Of a stretch of DNA of 64,000 nt, positions 34,568-42,787 are shown in pieces; position 1 is the first letter of the stretch, and the number at the start of each line of letters is the position of its first letter. The DNA lies in contig NZ_FRAU01000001.1 of NCBI RefSeq assembly GCF_900142415.1, forward strand, positions 1-64,000. Reading direction: 5' to 3'. The notes beneath the pieces are model-generated. The model did not search any database. It was not told the DNA's origin and saw only the letters and a program-made list of their open reading frames with translations. The stretch comes from Rhodothermus profundi. Lineage in GTDB: Bacteria > Bacteroidota > Rhodothermia > Rhodothermales > Rhodothermaceae. Position numbers and translations under genes: made by a program.

Positions 34568-34770
34568 CCCGCGCGCGCCTTGTAGCCCTGTTTGTACTGG
34601 GCCTGCTGCTGATGAATTTTCCCCTGCTTTCGCTCTTTAGCCAGGATCACCTGGTGCTCGGGGTTCCTGTGCTCTACCTGTACCTTTACGGTACATGGGG
34701 GGTGATCATCGGGCTGCTTGTATGGCTGATGGAAGGGCGGCGGTCGCCGCCTACCGAAGAGAATCCCTGA
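34564..34770 (+). CDS. Two-helix small membrane protein, DUF3311-like
   Basis: 68 residues with two membrane helices (about 4-22, LVALFVLGLLLMNFPLLSLF; and about 33-53, PVLYLYLYGTWGVIIGLL) and a short acidic tail. It looks like DUF3311, the small partner found before sodium:solute symporters; in Pseudomonas a small gene (cbrX) likewise precedes and couples to cbrA. Its ATG overlaps the regulator stop and its own stop lies four bases before the symporter-kinase start, so it is surely co-expressed and perhaps a subunit of that protein. Longer reading from 34519 is a regulator shadow. Confidence 0.8.
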   Translation: MTRARLVALFVLGLLLMNFPLLSLFSQDHLVLGVPVLYLYLYGTWGVIIGLLVWLMEGRRSPPTEENP

Positions 34771-34773
34771 GCC

Positions 34774-37533
34774 ATGCTGCCGGGCGGCTACATTTTTCTC
34801 CTTGCGCTGCTGTACATCGGGCTGCTGTTCGCCATTGCTACTTATGGCGACCGGCGCGCCGAGCAGGGGCGAAGCATTATCAGTAGCCCGTACATCTATG
34901 CGCTTTCGCTGGCTGTTTACTGCACGGCCTGGACCTTTTACGGAAGTGTGGGGCGTGCAGCCAGCAGTGGCGTAGGCTATCTCCCGATTTATCTGGGGCC
35001 TACGCTGACGGCCGTGCTGTGGTGGATGGTGCTGCGAAAGATGATACGCATCAGCAAGGTCTATCGCATCACCTCTATTGCCGACTTTATTGCCTCTCGG
35101 TATGGCAAAAGTAGCGGACTGGCCGCCCTGGTTACTGTGATCGCTGTAACGGGCGGGGTCCCTTACATTGCGCTGCAACTCAAAGCCATTTCGGTAAGCT
35201 TCCAGGTGTTGAGCGGGCGTCCTATGCCCGCTCCTACCGAAAGTTTTCTGGATGATACGGCGCTTTACGTAACGTTGGCGCTGGCGCTGTTTTCCATTCT
35301 GTTCGGGACGCGACATCTGGATGCGACGGAGCGGCATGAAGGACTGGTGGCGGCCATAGCCTTTGAATCGCTGGTCAAGCTCCCGGCCTTTGTGGCGGTG
35401 GGCCTGTTTGTAACCTTTGGCCTGTACAATGGACCGGCCGATCTATTTGGCCATGCGCTGGCACGTCCGGAGCTTCGGCGATTGCTGACCATGGAAGAGG
35501 CGCTGGGCCCGGGTGCCTACGGCCAGTGGTTCTGGATGACGCTTCTGGCCATGCTGGCGATTCTGTTTCTGCCGCGCCAGTTTCAGGTGGCCGTAGTTGA
35601 AAATGTAGACGAACGGCATCTTCGTAAAGCGATCTGGTTGTTTCCCCTGTACCTGTGGCTTATTAATCTGTTTGTGTTGCCTATTGCCCTGGCCGGTCTA
35701 ATGGCATTTCCCGGGGGGCAGGTTGATGCCGATATGTTTGTACTGGCGCTGCCGCTGGCTCATGGACAGGAGCTGCTGGCACTGCTGGCGTTCATCGGCG
35801 GGTTTTCGGCCGCTACCAGCATGGTTATTGTGGCCACGGTAGCGCTCAGCACCATGATCAGCAATGATCTGATCATGCCCATTCTACTGCGGATCCGGTT
35901 TTTGCGGTTGGCGCAGCGTGGGCGGCTTACCGGGTTGCTACTGGGTATTCGTCGCGGAGGAATTGTGCTGGTACTGGTGCTGAGCTACCTGTACTTTCAC
36001 GTCATTGCGCATGCTTACGCCCTGGTATCCATTGGGTTGATTTCCTTTGCGGCAGTGGCGCAGTTTGCTCCGGCGATCCTGGGAGGAATGTACTGGCGTC
36101 GCGGAACGCGTGCCGGGGCACTCTGCGGCCTGCTGGCCGGTTTTCTGATCTGGGGCTATACGCTGCCGCTGCCCTCTCTGGTCGATGCCGGGCTGCTGCC
36201 GGTGTCTTTCATTGAAGAAGGGCCCTGGGGAATCGGCTGGCTTCGTCCGTACCAGCTTTTTGGGCTGGAAGGGTTTGATCCGATTGCGCATGCCCTGTTC
36301 TGGAGTTTGCTTTTCAACGTAGGCCTGTATGTAGGCGTATCGTTATTTACGCAGCAGCGGGTAGAAGAGCTGCTGCAGGCGCGGGCTTTTGTGGACGTGT
36401 TCCGGTTGTCCGGGCGTCCCGGCGAGGCTACCTGGCGGGGAACGGCCTACGTGGCCGATTTGCAGCAGTTGCTGCGCCGGTTTCTGGGGAAGCGGCAGGC
36501 TGATGAGGCGCTGCGGCCGGTGCTGGCGCAGGGGGCCAATACGGTGACGGCTACGGCCGAGGTGGTGCAGCACGCTGAGCGCCTGCTGGCCGGTGCGATT
36601 GGATCAGCGTCGGCCCGGGTGCTGATTGCCTCGGTGGTGAAAGAAGAGCCGCTAAGCCTGCGCGAAGTGATGGACATTCTGGACGAGACGCAACAAGTTA
36701 TCGCCTATAGCCATGAACTGGAGCGTAAGTCGGCTGAGCTGGAACGGGCCACGAAGGAGTTGCAGGAAGCCAATGAACGCCTGAAAGAGCTGGACCGACT
36801 CAAAGATGAGTTCATTTCCACCATTACGCATGAGCTGCGCACGCCGCTGACGTCGATTCGGGCCTTCAGTGAGATTATGCATGCCAATCCAGGGTTGCCC
36901 GAAGCGCAGCGGCAGGAGTTTCTGGGAATTATCATCAAAGAAGCGGAGCGGCTAACGCGGTTGATCAATCAGGTGCTGACGTTGCAAAAGCTGGAGTCGG
37001 GTGTGATGGAGCTGAATCTGGAGCCGGTGCGCATGCAGGAGGTGATTGAGGAAGCGGTCGAGGCAATTCAGCCGCACGTGCAATTCAACAGGATTACCCT
37101 GAGGGTTTCGGTGCCGGAGACCCCCTGCTACGTGCTGGGCGACCGTGACCAGTTGGTGCAGGTGGTGCTGAACTTGCTATCAAATGCGGTTAAATTCTGC
37201 AATCCAGAGGAGGGGCGGATTGCTGTTCGGCTGACTGTGGAGCCAGACCGCGTGCAGGTAGACGTAGAAGATAATGGACCGGGCATTGCACCGGAGGATC
37301 AGGCAACGATTTTTGATAAATTCCGGCAGGTGCACACGAGTGCGGGCAAGCGTCCACCAGGAACAGGGCTGGGCCTGGCCATTGCGCAGCGCATTGTGCA
37401 GTATCACCATGGCCGCATCTGGGTGGAAAGCGAACCGGGCGCGGGTGCCACGTTTTCGTTTACGTTGCCGCGTTTGCCGGAATCTGACGGTACGCCCCAA
37501 CGCCTGCAAGATACTTCCAAGCTGGATATTTAA
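34774..37533 (+). CDS. Sodium:solute symporter-histidine kinase fusion (CbrA/CrbS type)
   Basis: 919 residues. Residues about 1-530 are a sodium:solute symporter (about 13 helices; SIADFIASRYGKSSGLAAL), then a STAC domain (about 536-612, TWRGTAYVADLQQLLRRF), a coiled coil (about 640-675), HisKA with the phospho-acceptor near residue 684 in STITHELRTPLTSIRAF, and HATPase (about 760-905) with NLLSNAVKF, DNGPGI and GTGLGLAIA. Such proteins (CbrA in Pseudomonas, CrbS in Vibrio/Shewanella) govern carbon use and acs. It sits directly before a receiver, a pseudo-kinase and acs, so acetate or a related carboxylate is the likely signal. Whether the symporter half carries solute or only senses it is not known. 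Confidence 0.93.
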   Translation: MLPGGYIFLLALLYIGLLFAIATYGDRRAEQGRSIISSPYIYALSLAVYCTAWTFYGSVGRAASSGVGYLPIYLGPTLTAVLWWMVLRKMIRISKVYRITSIADFIASRYGKSSGLAALVTVIAVTGGVPYIALQLKAISVSFQVLSGRPMPAPTESFLDDTALYVTLALALFSILFGTRHLDATERHEGLVAAIAFESLVKLPAFVAVGLFVTFGLYNGPADLFGHALARPELRRLLTMEEALGPGAYGQWFWMTLLAMLAILFLPRQFQVAVVENVDERHLRKAIWLFPLYLWLINLFVLPIALAGLMAFPGGQVDADMFVLALPLAHGQELLALLAFIGGFSAATSMVIVATVALSTMISNDLIMPILLRIRFLRLAQRGRLTGLLLGIRRGGIVLVLVLSYLYFHVIAHAYALVSIGLISFAAVAQFAPAILGGMYWRRGTRAGALCGLLAGFLIWGYTLPLPSLVDAGLLPVSFIEEGPWGIGWLRPYQLFGLEGFDPIAHALFWSLLFNVGLYVGVSLFTQQRVEELLQARAFVDVFRLSGRPGEATWRGTAYVADLQQLLRRFLGKRQADEALRPVLAQGANTVTATAEVVQHAERLLAGAIGSASARVLIASVVKEEPLSLREVMDILDETQQVIAYSHELERKSAELERATKELQEANERLKELDRLKDEFISTITHELRTPLTSIRAFSEIMHANPGLPEAQRQEFLGIIIKEAERLTRLINQVLTLQKLESGVMELNLEPVRMQEVIEEAVEAIQPHVQFNRITLRVSVPETPCYVLGDRDQLVQVVLNLLSNAVKFCNPEEGRIAVRLTVEPDRVQVDVEDNGPGIAPEDQATIFDKFRQVHTSAGKRPPGTGLGLAIAQRIVQYHHGRIWVESEPGAGATFSFTLPRLPESDGTPQRLQDTSKLDI

Positions 37534-37539
37534 CGGACG

Positions 37540-37941
37540 ATGACGACAAGCCGGACGCCCTATGTGTTGATTGTCGAAGACGAGCCCAGCATCGCGCTGT
37601 CTCTGCGCTTTTTGATGGAGCAAGAAGGCTATCGGGTGGAGGTAGTCGAAGACGGTGAAGCTGCCCTGGAAGCCTGTCGGAAGACGCCACCCGATCTGGT
37701 ATTGCTGGACGTCATGCTGCCGGGCATGAGTGGCTTTGAAGTATGCCAGCGGCTGAAAGCGCGGTCGGATAAAAAGGCCATTAAGGTGGTGTTGGTAACA
37801 GCGCGGGGACGAGAGGCTGACCTGGAGAAAGGGCGGGCTGTTGGTGCCGATGCCTACATTGTCAAGCCGTTTGCCATTCGCGACGTCATGCATACGGTGC
37901 ATCACCTGTTGAACCGATCTGGCGAAGCAGGGAAGCCTTGA
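37540..37941 (+). CDS. Stand-alone receiver domain protein (CheY-like)
   Basis: 133 residues, receiver only. Acidic pocket EDEP, phospho-acceptor Asp in LVLLDVMLPGMSG, Thr and Lys of the switch in LVTARG and IVKPFA. No DNA-binding or enzymatic output follows; the stop overlaps the TTG start of the pseudo-kinase gene (TTGA), a coupled arrangement. It starts six bases after the symporter-kinase, so it is the natural phosphate acceptor of that kinase. In the known acs systems the regulator carries a LuxR or NtrC output, so the missing output must be supplied by protein contact. Confidence 0.92.
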   Translation: MTTSRTPYVLIVEDEPSIALSLRFLMEQEGYRVEVVEDGEAALEACRKTPPDLVLLDVMLPGMSGFEVCQRLKARSDKKAIKVVLVTARGREADLEKGRAVGADAYIVKPFAIRDVMHTVHHLLNRSGEAGKP

Positions 37942-38888
37942 AAACACCTGAAACAGATAGACTGGCAGCTGCCCTGGAGGCCCTGCCGGTAGGGGTGGTT
38001 ATTTGTGATGCGGAAGGAAGGGTAGCGTGGGCGAATCAGAGAGCCCGGCAGTGGCTGGCTGTACCGGTAGCAGATCTGTCAGACTGTAGCCTACCGGCGT
38101 TGCTGGCAGGTCTTTCCTGGCCACCTGGGGAGGCCGCGTGTCACGTCCGAGGCGCTACGGGCCAGCTTCTGGCGGTTCAGGCATGGCCGCTGGCCTCGGC
38201 AGGCTTTGTCGTGCAGCTTCAGCCGGTCCATGCGCAGGCAAGCGACTGGCAACCCTTGCTGTTGCGGCAATTGCTGGAAGGGTTGCGCCGGCCGGTGGCG
38301 AACATTCGGGCTGCTATTGAGACGCTCACCGCCTATCCAGATATGGCCCCGGACCTGGCCGCGCAGTTTCAGCACATCATTCTGGAGCAGACAGAAGCGC
38401 TGACCCGGCTGCTGGAGACCACGGTTGCGGCCTATACCCGGTATGTGCAGACCCACTGGCCGCTGGAGTGTATGGCAGTCGGGGAGCTGCTTCAGATGAT
38501 GGCAGACGCTCTGGCGCAGCAGATGCTCAGCGTGCAGATCGAAGCGGGCCATAACCTGCTCATTATGGTGCGGGCAGACCGTCGGCTCTGGCGCCAGCTC
38601 TGGGAGCGCCTGGGACGACAATTGCGTCAGCTTGTTAGAACAGGCGCAAGCTGTTCCCTTTCGGCTACGACGGGTGATGGACTGGTCTGGATTGAGCTGC
38701 AATGGCAGGGACGGCGCCTGCAGCCGGAGCGGTTGCAGCGATGGCTGACGCAGACGCTGTCGCTGGATGAGCAGGGCCTGTCGCTCACGCTTGCCGAAGT
38801 GCTATCCTGGCACGAGGCAGATCTCTGGGTGCAGAGCGAGGCAGACGGCCACCGGCTTCGCCTGGTATTGCCGGCAGTGCGGTCATAG
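37938..38888 (+). CDS. PAS protein with degenerate histidine-kinase core (pseudo-kinase)
   Basis: 316 residues, soluble. An N-terminal PAS domain (about 8-100, GVVICDAEGRVAWANQRAR) is followed by a helical hairpin like HisKA in which the phospho-acceptor block reads LEGLRRPVANIRAA, with Glu where HELRTP has His. The ATPase part lacks the N-box asparagines (RLWRQLWERLGRQL) and the DxGxG motif, but ends like a kinase (EADLWVQSE...LRLVLP). Catalysis is therefore very unlikely; a docking or phosphate-sink role for the receiver just upstream is inferred. The start is TTG at 37938, overlapping the receiver stop. Transcript likely ends or continues into the AT-rich region before acs. Confidence 0.82.
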   Translation: MKTPETDRLAAALEALPVGVVICDAEGRVAWANQRARQWLAVPVADLSDCSLPALLAGLSWPPGEAACHVRGATGQLLAVQAWPLASAGFVVQLQPVHAQASDWQPLLLRQLLEGLRRPVANIRAAIETLTAYPDMAPDLAAQFQHIILEQTEALTRLLETTVAAYTRYVQTHWPLECMAVGELLQMMADALAQQMLSVQIEAGHNLLIMVRADRRLWRQLWERLGRQLRQLVRTGASCSLSATTGDGLVWIELQWQGRRLQPERLQRWLTQTLSLDEQGLSLTLAEVLSWHEADLWVQSEADGHRLRLVLPAVRS

Positions 38889-39043
38889 CTATTATATTCC
38901 CTTAAAAGAATATAATATTCCCTCTTGCATTTCTTGCAAAAATTTTTTATTACATCTCACAGATCCTTCAAGGGGAGCAGGGCGGCGGAGTCAGGATGAA
39001 ATTGCTATTTATTCTTCTACGGGAATAAAAAGTGCAAGGAGCC
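38889..39043 (+). promoter_or_regulatory. AT-rich upstream region of acs with two inverted repeats
   Basis: The lowest-GC stretch of the locus, 155 bases. ATTATATTC (38891-38899) and GAATATAAT (38908-38916) form a perfect nine-base repeat around eight bases, and TTGCA-N5-TGCAA lies at 38925-38939, followed by an A/T tract. A clear Bacteroidota promoter box was not found. Probably the acs promoter and a binding site for an unknown regulator; the first repeat may also stop the upstream transcript, but no T-run follows. Confidence 0.5.
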
Positions 39044-41029
39044 ATGGGTGTTCAGGAACCGGTCAACGCTACAGCAGCCTATTCGGGGCGCGGGTTGGTC
39101 TTCGAGCCACCGGAAGCGTTTCGCAAAAGGGCTTTCATCAGCTCAATGGAGCAGTATCGGGAACTTTACGAGCGCTCCATTAAAGATCCCGAAGGCTTCT
39201 GGCGCGAGCAGGCGCAACGCATTACCTGGTTCGAGCCGTTTCATACGGTCAAAAACACCTCGTTTGATCCCTCGAATCTCTACATTCGCTGGTTCGAGGG
39301 CGGCAAGCTAAATGCCGCGTACAACTGTATTGACCGGCATCTGGAAAAACGGGCCGACCAGGTGGCCTTCTACTGGGAGCCGGACAATCCGGATGAGGAG
39401 GGCAAGGCAATCACGTACCGCCAGCTTTATGAAGAAGTCTGCCGGCTGGCCAACGTGCTGAAAAAGCATGGCGTCAAGAAAGGCGACCGCGTAACGATCT
39501 ATCTGCCCATGATCCCGGAGGCCATCTATGCGATGCTGGCCTGCGCGCGGATCGGGGCCATCCATTCGGTGGTCTTTGCCGGTTTCTCCCCCGATTCCCT
39601 GGCTGACCGCATCCTGGATGGCGAAGCCACCTACCTGATCACAGCGGACGAAGGGCTGCGGGCCGGACGGCGCGTGCCCCTGAAGCGCAATGCCGACCAG
39701 GCGCTGGAACGCTGCCCGGATGTCAAGACAGTGCTGGTGGTGCGCCGCACCGGGGGCGACATCAACTGGGTGGAAGGCCGGGATCGGTGGTATCATGAAG
39801 AGATTCAGACGGTCTCGGCCGAGTGCCCTCCCGAAGTGATGGATGCGGAAGACCCCCTCTTTTTCCTCTACACGTCGGGCTCGACCGGTAAACCGAAAGG
39901 CGTGGTGCATACAACCGGTGGATATCTGGTCTATGCTTCGCTCACGCATCAGTTTGTCTTCGACTATCACGAGGGCGACATCTACTGGTGTGCAGCTGAC
40001 ATTGGCTGGATCACGGGGCACAGCTACATTGTCTATGGTCCCCTGGCCAATGGCGTAACGGAAGTGCTTTTTGAAGGAACGCCCACCTATCCAGATCCCT
40101 CGCGCATCTGGCAGGTGGTGGACAAGTACCAGGTGAACATTCTGTACACTTCGCCCACAGCTATTCGGGCGCTCATGCGCGAAGGAGATGAGTGGGTGAA
40201 AAAAACAAGTCGAAAGTCGCTTCGGTTGCTGGGAACGGTCGGAGAACCGATCAATCCGGAAGCCTGGCTCTGGTATTACCGCGTGGTGGGCGAAGAGCGC
40301 TGCCCGATTGTGGACACCTGGTGGCAGACCGAAACGGGCGGAATTATGATCACGCCACTGCCCGGTGCTACGCCGCTCAAGCCGGGTTCGGCTACGTTGC
40401 CGTTCTTTGGGGTGCAGCCGGCCATCGTGGACAACGACGGAAATATCTTGGAAGGCACAGCCGATGGCATGCTGGTCATTCTTGACTCGTGGCCAGGCCA
40501 GATGCGCACCGTCTACAGGGCGCATGATCGATTTGTGCAGACCTACTTCACGCGTTTCCCGGGCAAGTACTTTACGGGAGACGGAGCGCGTCGGGACGAG
40601 GACGGCTACTACTGGATCGTAGGCCGGGTCGATGACGTGATTAACGTGTCCGGCCACCGACTGGGTACGGCTGAAATCGAAAGTGCGCTTGTGCTGCACG
40701 AGGCGGTGGCCGAAGCAGCCGTGGTAGGCTATCCGCACGAAATCAAAGGGCAGGGCATTTATGCCTTTGTAACGCTCAAAGCAGGCTATGCGGCAAGTGA
40801 CCAGCTCCGCCAGGAATTGATTCAGCATGTGCGGAAGGTGCTGGGGCCCATTTTCACGATTGATTTGCTGCAGTTTACCCCAGCGCTTCCCAAAACGCGC
40901 TCCGGTAAGATCATGCGCCGCATCCTGCGCAAGATTGCCGCGAACGAATACCAGGACCTGGGGGATACGTCCACACTGGCCGATCCGTCGGTCGTTGAGG
41001 AACTGGTGCAGAATCGGCTCAACCGCTGA
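39044..41029 (+). CDS. acs: Acetyl-CoA synthetase
   Basis: Cytoplasmic AMP-forming ligase of 661 residues that makes acetyl-CoA from acetate, ATP and CoA. Motifs: the P-loop [15 protein letters not shown], the acetate/adenylate region [13 protein letters not shown], the hinge [16 protein letters not shown] and the C-terminal acetylatable lysine in [15 protein letters not shown]. The start is the ATG at 39044, with AAGGAG just before it; a GTG at 39032 is less likely. It is the metabolic output of the locus: porin and symporter genes for carboxylate entry follow, and the symporter-kinase lies before it. Upstream is an AT-rich control region. Confidence 0.96.
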   Translation: MGVQEPVNATAAYSGRGLVFEPPEAFRKRAFISSMEQYRELYERSIKDPEGFWREQAQRITWFEPFHTVKNTSFDPSNLYIRWFEGGKLNAAYNCIDRHLEKRADQVAFYWEPDNPDEEGKAITYRQLYEEVCRLANVLKKHGVKKGDRVTIYLPMIPEAIYAMLACARIGAIHSVVFAGFSPDSLADRILDGEATYLITADEGLRAGRRVPLKRNADQALERCPDVKTVLVVRRTGGDINWVEGRDRWYHEEIQTVSAECPPEVMDAEDPLFFLYTSGSTGKPKGVVHTTGGYLVYASLTHQFVFDYHEGDIYWCAADIGWITGHSYIVYGPLANGVTEVLFEGTPTYPDPSRIWQVVDKYQVNILYTSPTAIRALMREGDEWVKKTSRKSLRLLGTVGEPINPEAWLWYYRVVGEERCPIVDTWWQTETGGIMITPLPGATPLKPGSATLPFFGVQPAIVDNDGNILEGTADGMLVILDSWPGQMRTVYRAHDRFVQTYFTRFPGKYFTGDGARRDEDGYYWIVGRVDDVINVSGHRLGTAEIESALVLHEAVAEAAVVGYPHEIKGQGIYAFVTLKAGYAASDQLRQELIQHVRKVLGPIFTIDLLQFTPALPKTRSGKIMRRILRKIAANEYQDLGDTSTLADPSVVEELVQNRLNR

Positions 41030-41041
41030 GGGGGCACGTAA

Positions 41042-41163
41042 AACGGCGCCCGGTTGCGAGGCCGCCAACCGTCGAACCGGGCGCCGTTAGGTAGGTGCAC
41101 GGACTCCGCATCCTGGTGGCCGCCCTATGGGGGAGGGGGGCGGCCACCCGCGGAGCGCCGTGC
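41042..41163 (+). ncRNA. Two strong hairpins between acs and the porin gene
   Basis: AACGGCGCCCGGTT (41042-41055) pairs perfectly with AACCGGGCGCCGTT (41075-41088). Next, a longer composite stem: GCACGG/CCGTGC (41097-41102, 41158-41163), CTCCGC/GCGGAG (41104-41109, 41150-41155) and GGTGGCCGCCC/GGGCGGCCACC (41115-41125, 41138-41148). Neither is followed by a T-run; AAGGAGGTG and the porin ATG lie 40 bases on. It fits an mRNA-processing or attenuation element setting different levels of acs and transport genes. The first stem could also be a rho-independent terminator lacking its U-tract. Confidence 0.65.
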
Positions 41164-41210
41164 GTTTAGACGAGTCCCTCCCCGCGAGAACCAAACCAAG
41201 GAGGTGACTC

Positions 41211-42440
41211 ATGAGACGCTTCAAACATCGTACGCCAGGCAGAAGCCGGGGTTTCAGCCTGCTTCTGGTGTTTCTGGCAACCCCACTGACCCTCTGGGCC
41301 CAGTCGTTCAAACTCAGCGGGTTCATTAAAGCAGAGTATCTGTACGACACGCGGCAGGTAGCTGCGGCCCGCGAAGGAGAATTTCACCTGTTTCCGCTGC
41401 CCCGATCCGAGGCCACAGAAACGGACAACTTTGGGGCGTTTGTGTTCTTTTCGCGCCTGCGGCTGAATATAGGGGAGCTCCCACAGGCGCTGGGAGCGCA
41501 GGTGACAGGCTATTTTGAGGCCGACTTCTTCGGGCCCAATAATGGGCTTGAAAGCACCTTCCGCCTGCGGCGCGGCTTCGTGCGGCTTATCTGGGATCAG
41601 GCTGAACTGCTGTTCGGCCAGGAGTGGTCCCCTCTGTTTACGCTGGCGGCTTTTCCACGAACGGTAGCTACGACAACCGGCGCTCCCTTCCAACCTTTCG
41701 CCCGCCAGCCGCAGATTCGAGCTACGCTGAAAGGACAGGGCGTTCGCTTCATCGGCGCCCTGGCCTGGCAGCGCGATGCGTTCCGGGACATTAGCTTTAA
41801 TGGCATTTCCGGAGTCAAGCAGCAGCAGATGGCCGCGCTGCCGGCGGTGCACGCGCATCTCCAACTGCTCGGCCAGCGAGGCAGTGTTATAGGAGCCGGC
41901 ACCTACCTGAAGTCATTACGGCCCGTAGCAACCGGCGACCGCTTCTTTGCATGGGCCGCGCAAGCTTACTTCACGCTAGCAGGGAAAAATGCAATGCTGC
42001 GGGGCAAGGTAACCTACGGCGGCGATCTGACCGATCATCTGATGACAGGCGGATACGTGTATGCCCCCAGTGCGCAGCGACAGGGGGATTACTACGCCGG
42101 AGCCTTCAAACCACTGCAGGTGCTCTCAGGCTGGATAGACATTGATGGGACCGGACAGGTCGCCCCGGGCCTGTTCGTGGGCTATCTCGTCAACCAGGGA
42201 GCCAACGGGGACCTGGACGGACCCGTGATGGCTACAGCCGTGCGTGGACCGAACATAAAACAACTCTGGCGGCTGGCGCCCCGCCTGAACCTGAATCACG
42301 GAGCGGTTCGCTTTGCCTTTGAGCTGGAAATAACCTCGGCGGCCTATGCCCGCCGCTTTGACGCGCGCTACAAACCCATAGGCGATACGGAGACCGTTAC
42401 GAACGTTCGAGGCAATTTCACCGTGTTCCTGTTTTTCTAA
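41211..42440 (+). CDS. Porin-like outer-membrane protein of the carboxylate locus
   Basis: 409 residues. A signal peptide (about 15-30, LLLVFLATPLTLWAQ) precedes a beta-barrel body that opens SFKLSGFIKAEYLYDTRQ and ends with TVFLFF, with the terminal phenylalanine for barrel insertion. It resembles trimeric-porin-like proteins of the same gene order in other bacteria, where they let small organic acids pass. AAGGAGGTG seven bases ahead of the ATG is one of the strongest ribosome sites in the window. DUF4212 and the symporter follow within 35 bases each, so the three act as an outer-to-inner membrane route. Confidence 0.85.
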   Translation: MRRFKHRTPGRSRGFSLLLVFLATPLTLWAQSFKLSGFIKAEYLYDTRQVAAAREGEFHLFPLPRSEATETDNFGAFVFFSRLRLNIGELPQALGAQVTGYFEADFFGPNNGLESTFRLRRGFVRLIWDQAELLFGQEWSPLFTLAAFPRTVATTTGAPFQPFARQPQIRATLKGQGVRFIGALAWQRDAFRDISFNGISGVKQQQMAALPAVHAHLQLLGQRGSVIGAGTYLKSLRPVATGDRFFAWAAQAYFTLAGKNAMLRGKVTYGGDLTDHLMTGGYVYAPSAQRQGDYYAGAFKPLQVLSGWIDIDGTGQVAPGLFVGYLVNQGANGDLDGPVMATAVRGPNIKQLWRLAPRLNLNHGAVRFAFELEITSAAYARRFDARYKPIGDTETVTNVRGNFTVFLFF

Positions 42441-42461
42441 CCAACCTCTGGGGAGGAAGCC

Positions 42462-42752
42462 ATGGAGCAAATGGATCGCAAAACGTACTGGCGGGAAGTG
42501 CGCAAGCGTACCGCCTGGCTACTGGTTGTCTGGTTTTTCGTCGGGTACGTGCTCAGCATCTTCCTCGTCGAGCCGCTCAACACGCTGAAAATTGCGGGCG
42601 TCCCGATGGGGTTCTGGATGGCGCAGCAGGGAAGCATCATGATTTTCATCCTGCTGATTCTGGCTTACGCCATCATGATGAGCAAGCTGGACCGAGCTGC
42701 AGGGGTCGAGGAAGAGGCGGGTACGACCGCACCGCCTTCGCAGGCGCACTGA
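42462..42752 (+). CDS. DUF4212 symporter small subunit
   Basis: 96 residues with two helices (about 19-38, WLLVVWFFVGYVLSIFLV; and about 52-71, FWMAQQGSIMIFILLILAYA) and a charged tail. The phrase VPMGFWMAQQGS is typical of DUF4212 (putative sodium/substrate symporter small subunit), always found beside a VC_2705-type symporter. It lies 21 bases after the porin gene and 35 before the symporter. Probably required for assembly or activity of the larger subunit in the inner membrane. Confidence 0.93.
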   Translation: MEQMDRKTYWREVRKRTAWLLVVWFFVGYVLSIFLVEPLNTLKIAGVPMGFWMAQQGSIMIFILLILAYAIMMSKLDRAAGVEEEAGTTAPPSQAH

Positions 42753-42787
42753 AAGGCTCCCGTTGAACCAATCCGGAGACACGAGCC

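Noticed and set aside
39308-41068. Long minus-strand frame of 586 codons opposite acs
   Set aside because: Frame shadow: acs is certain and the antisense product has no recognisable domain and a composition typical of reverse-complement GC-rich coding DNA.
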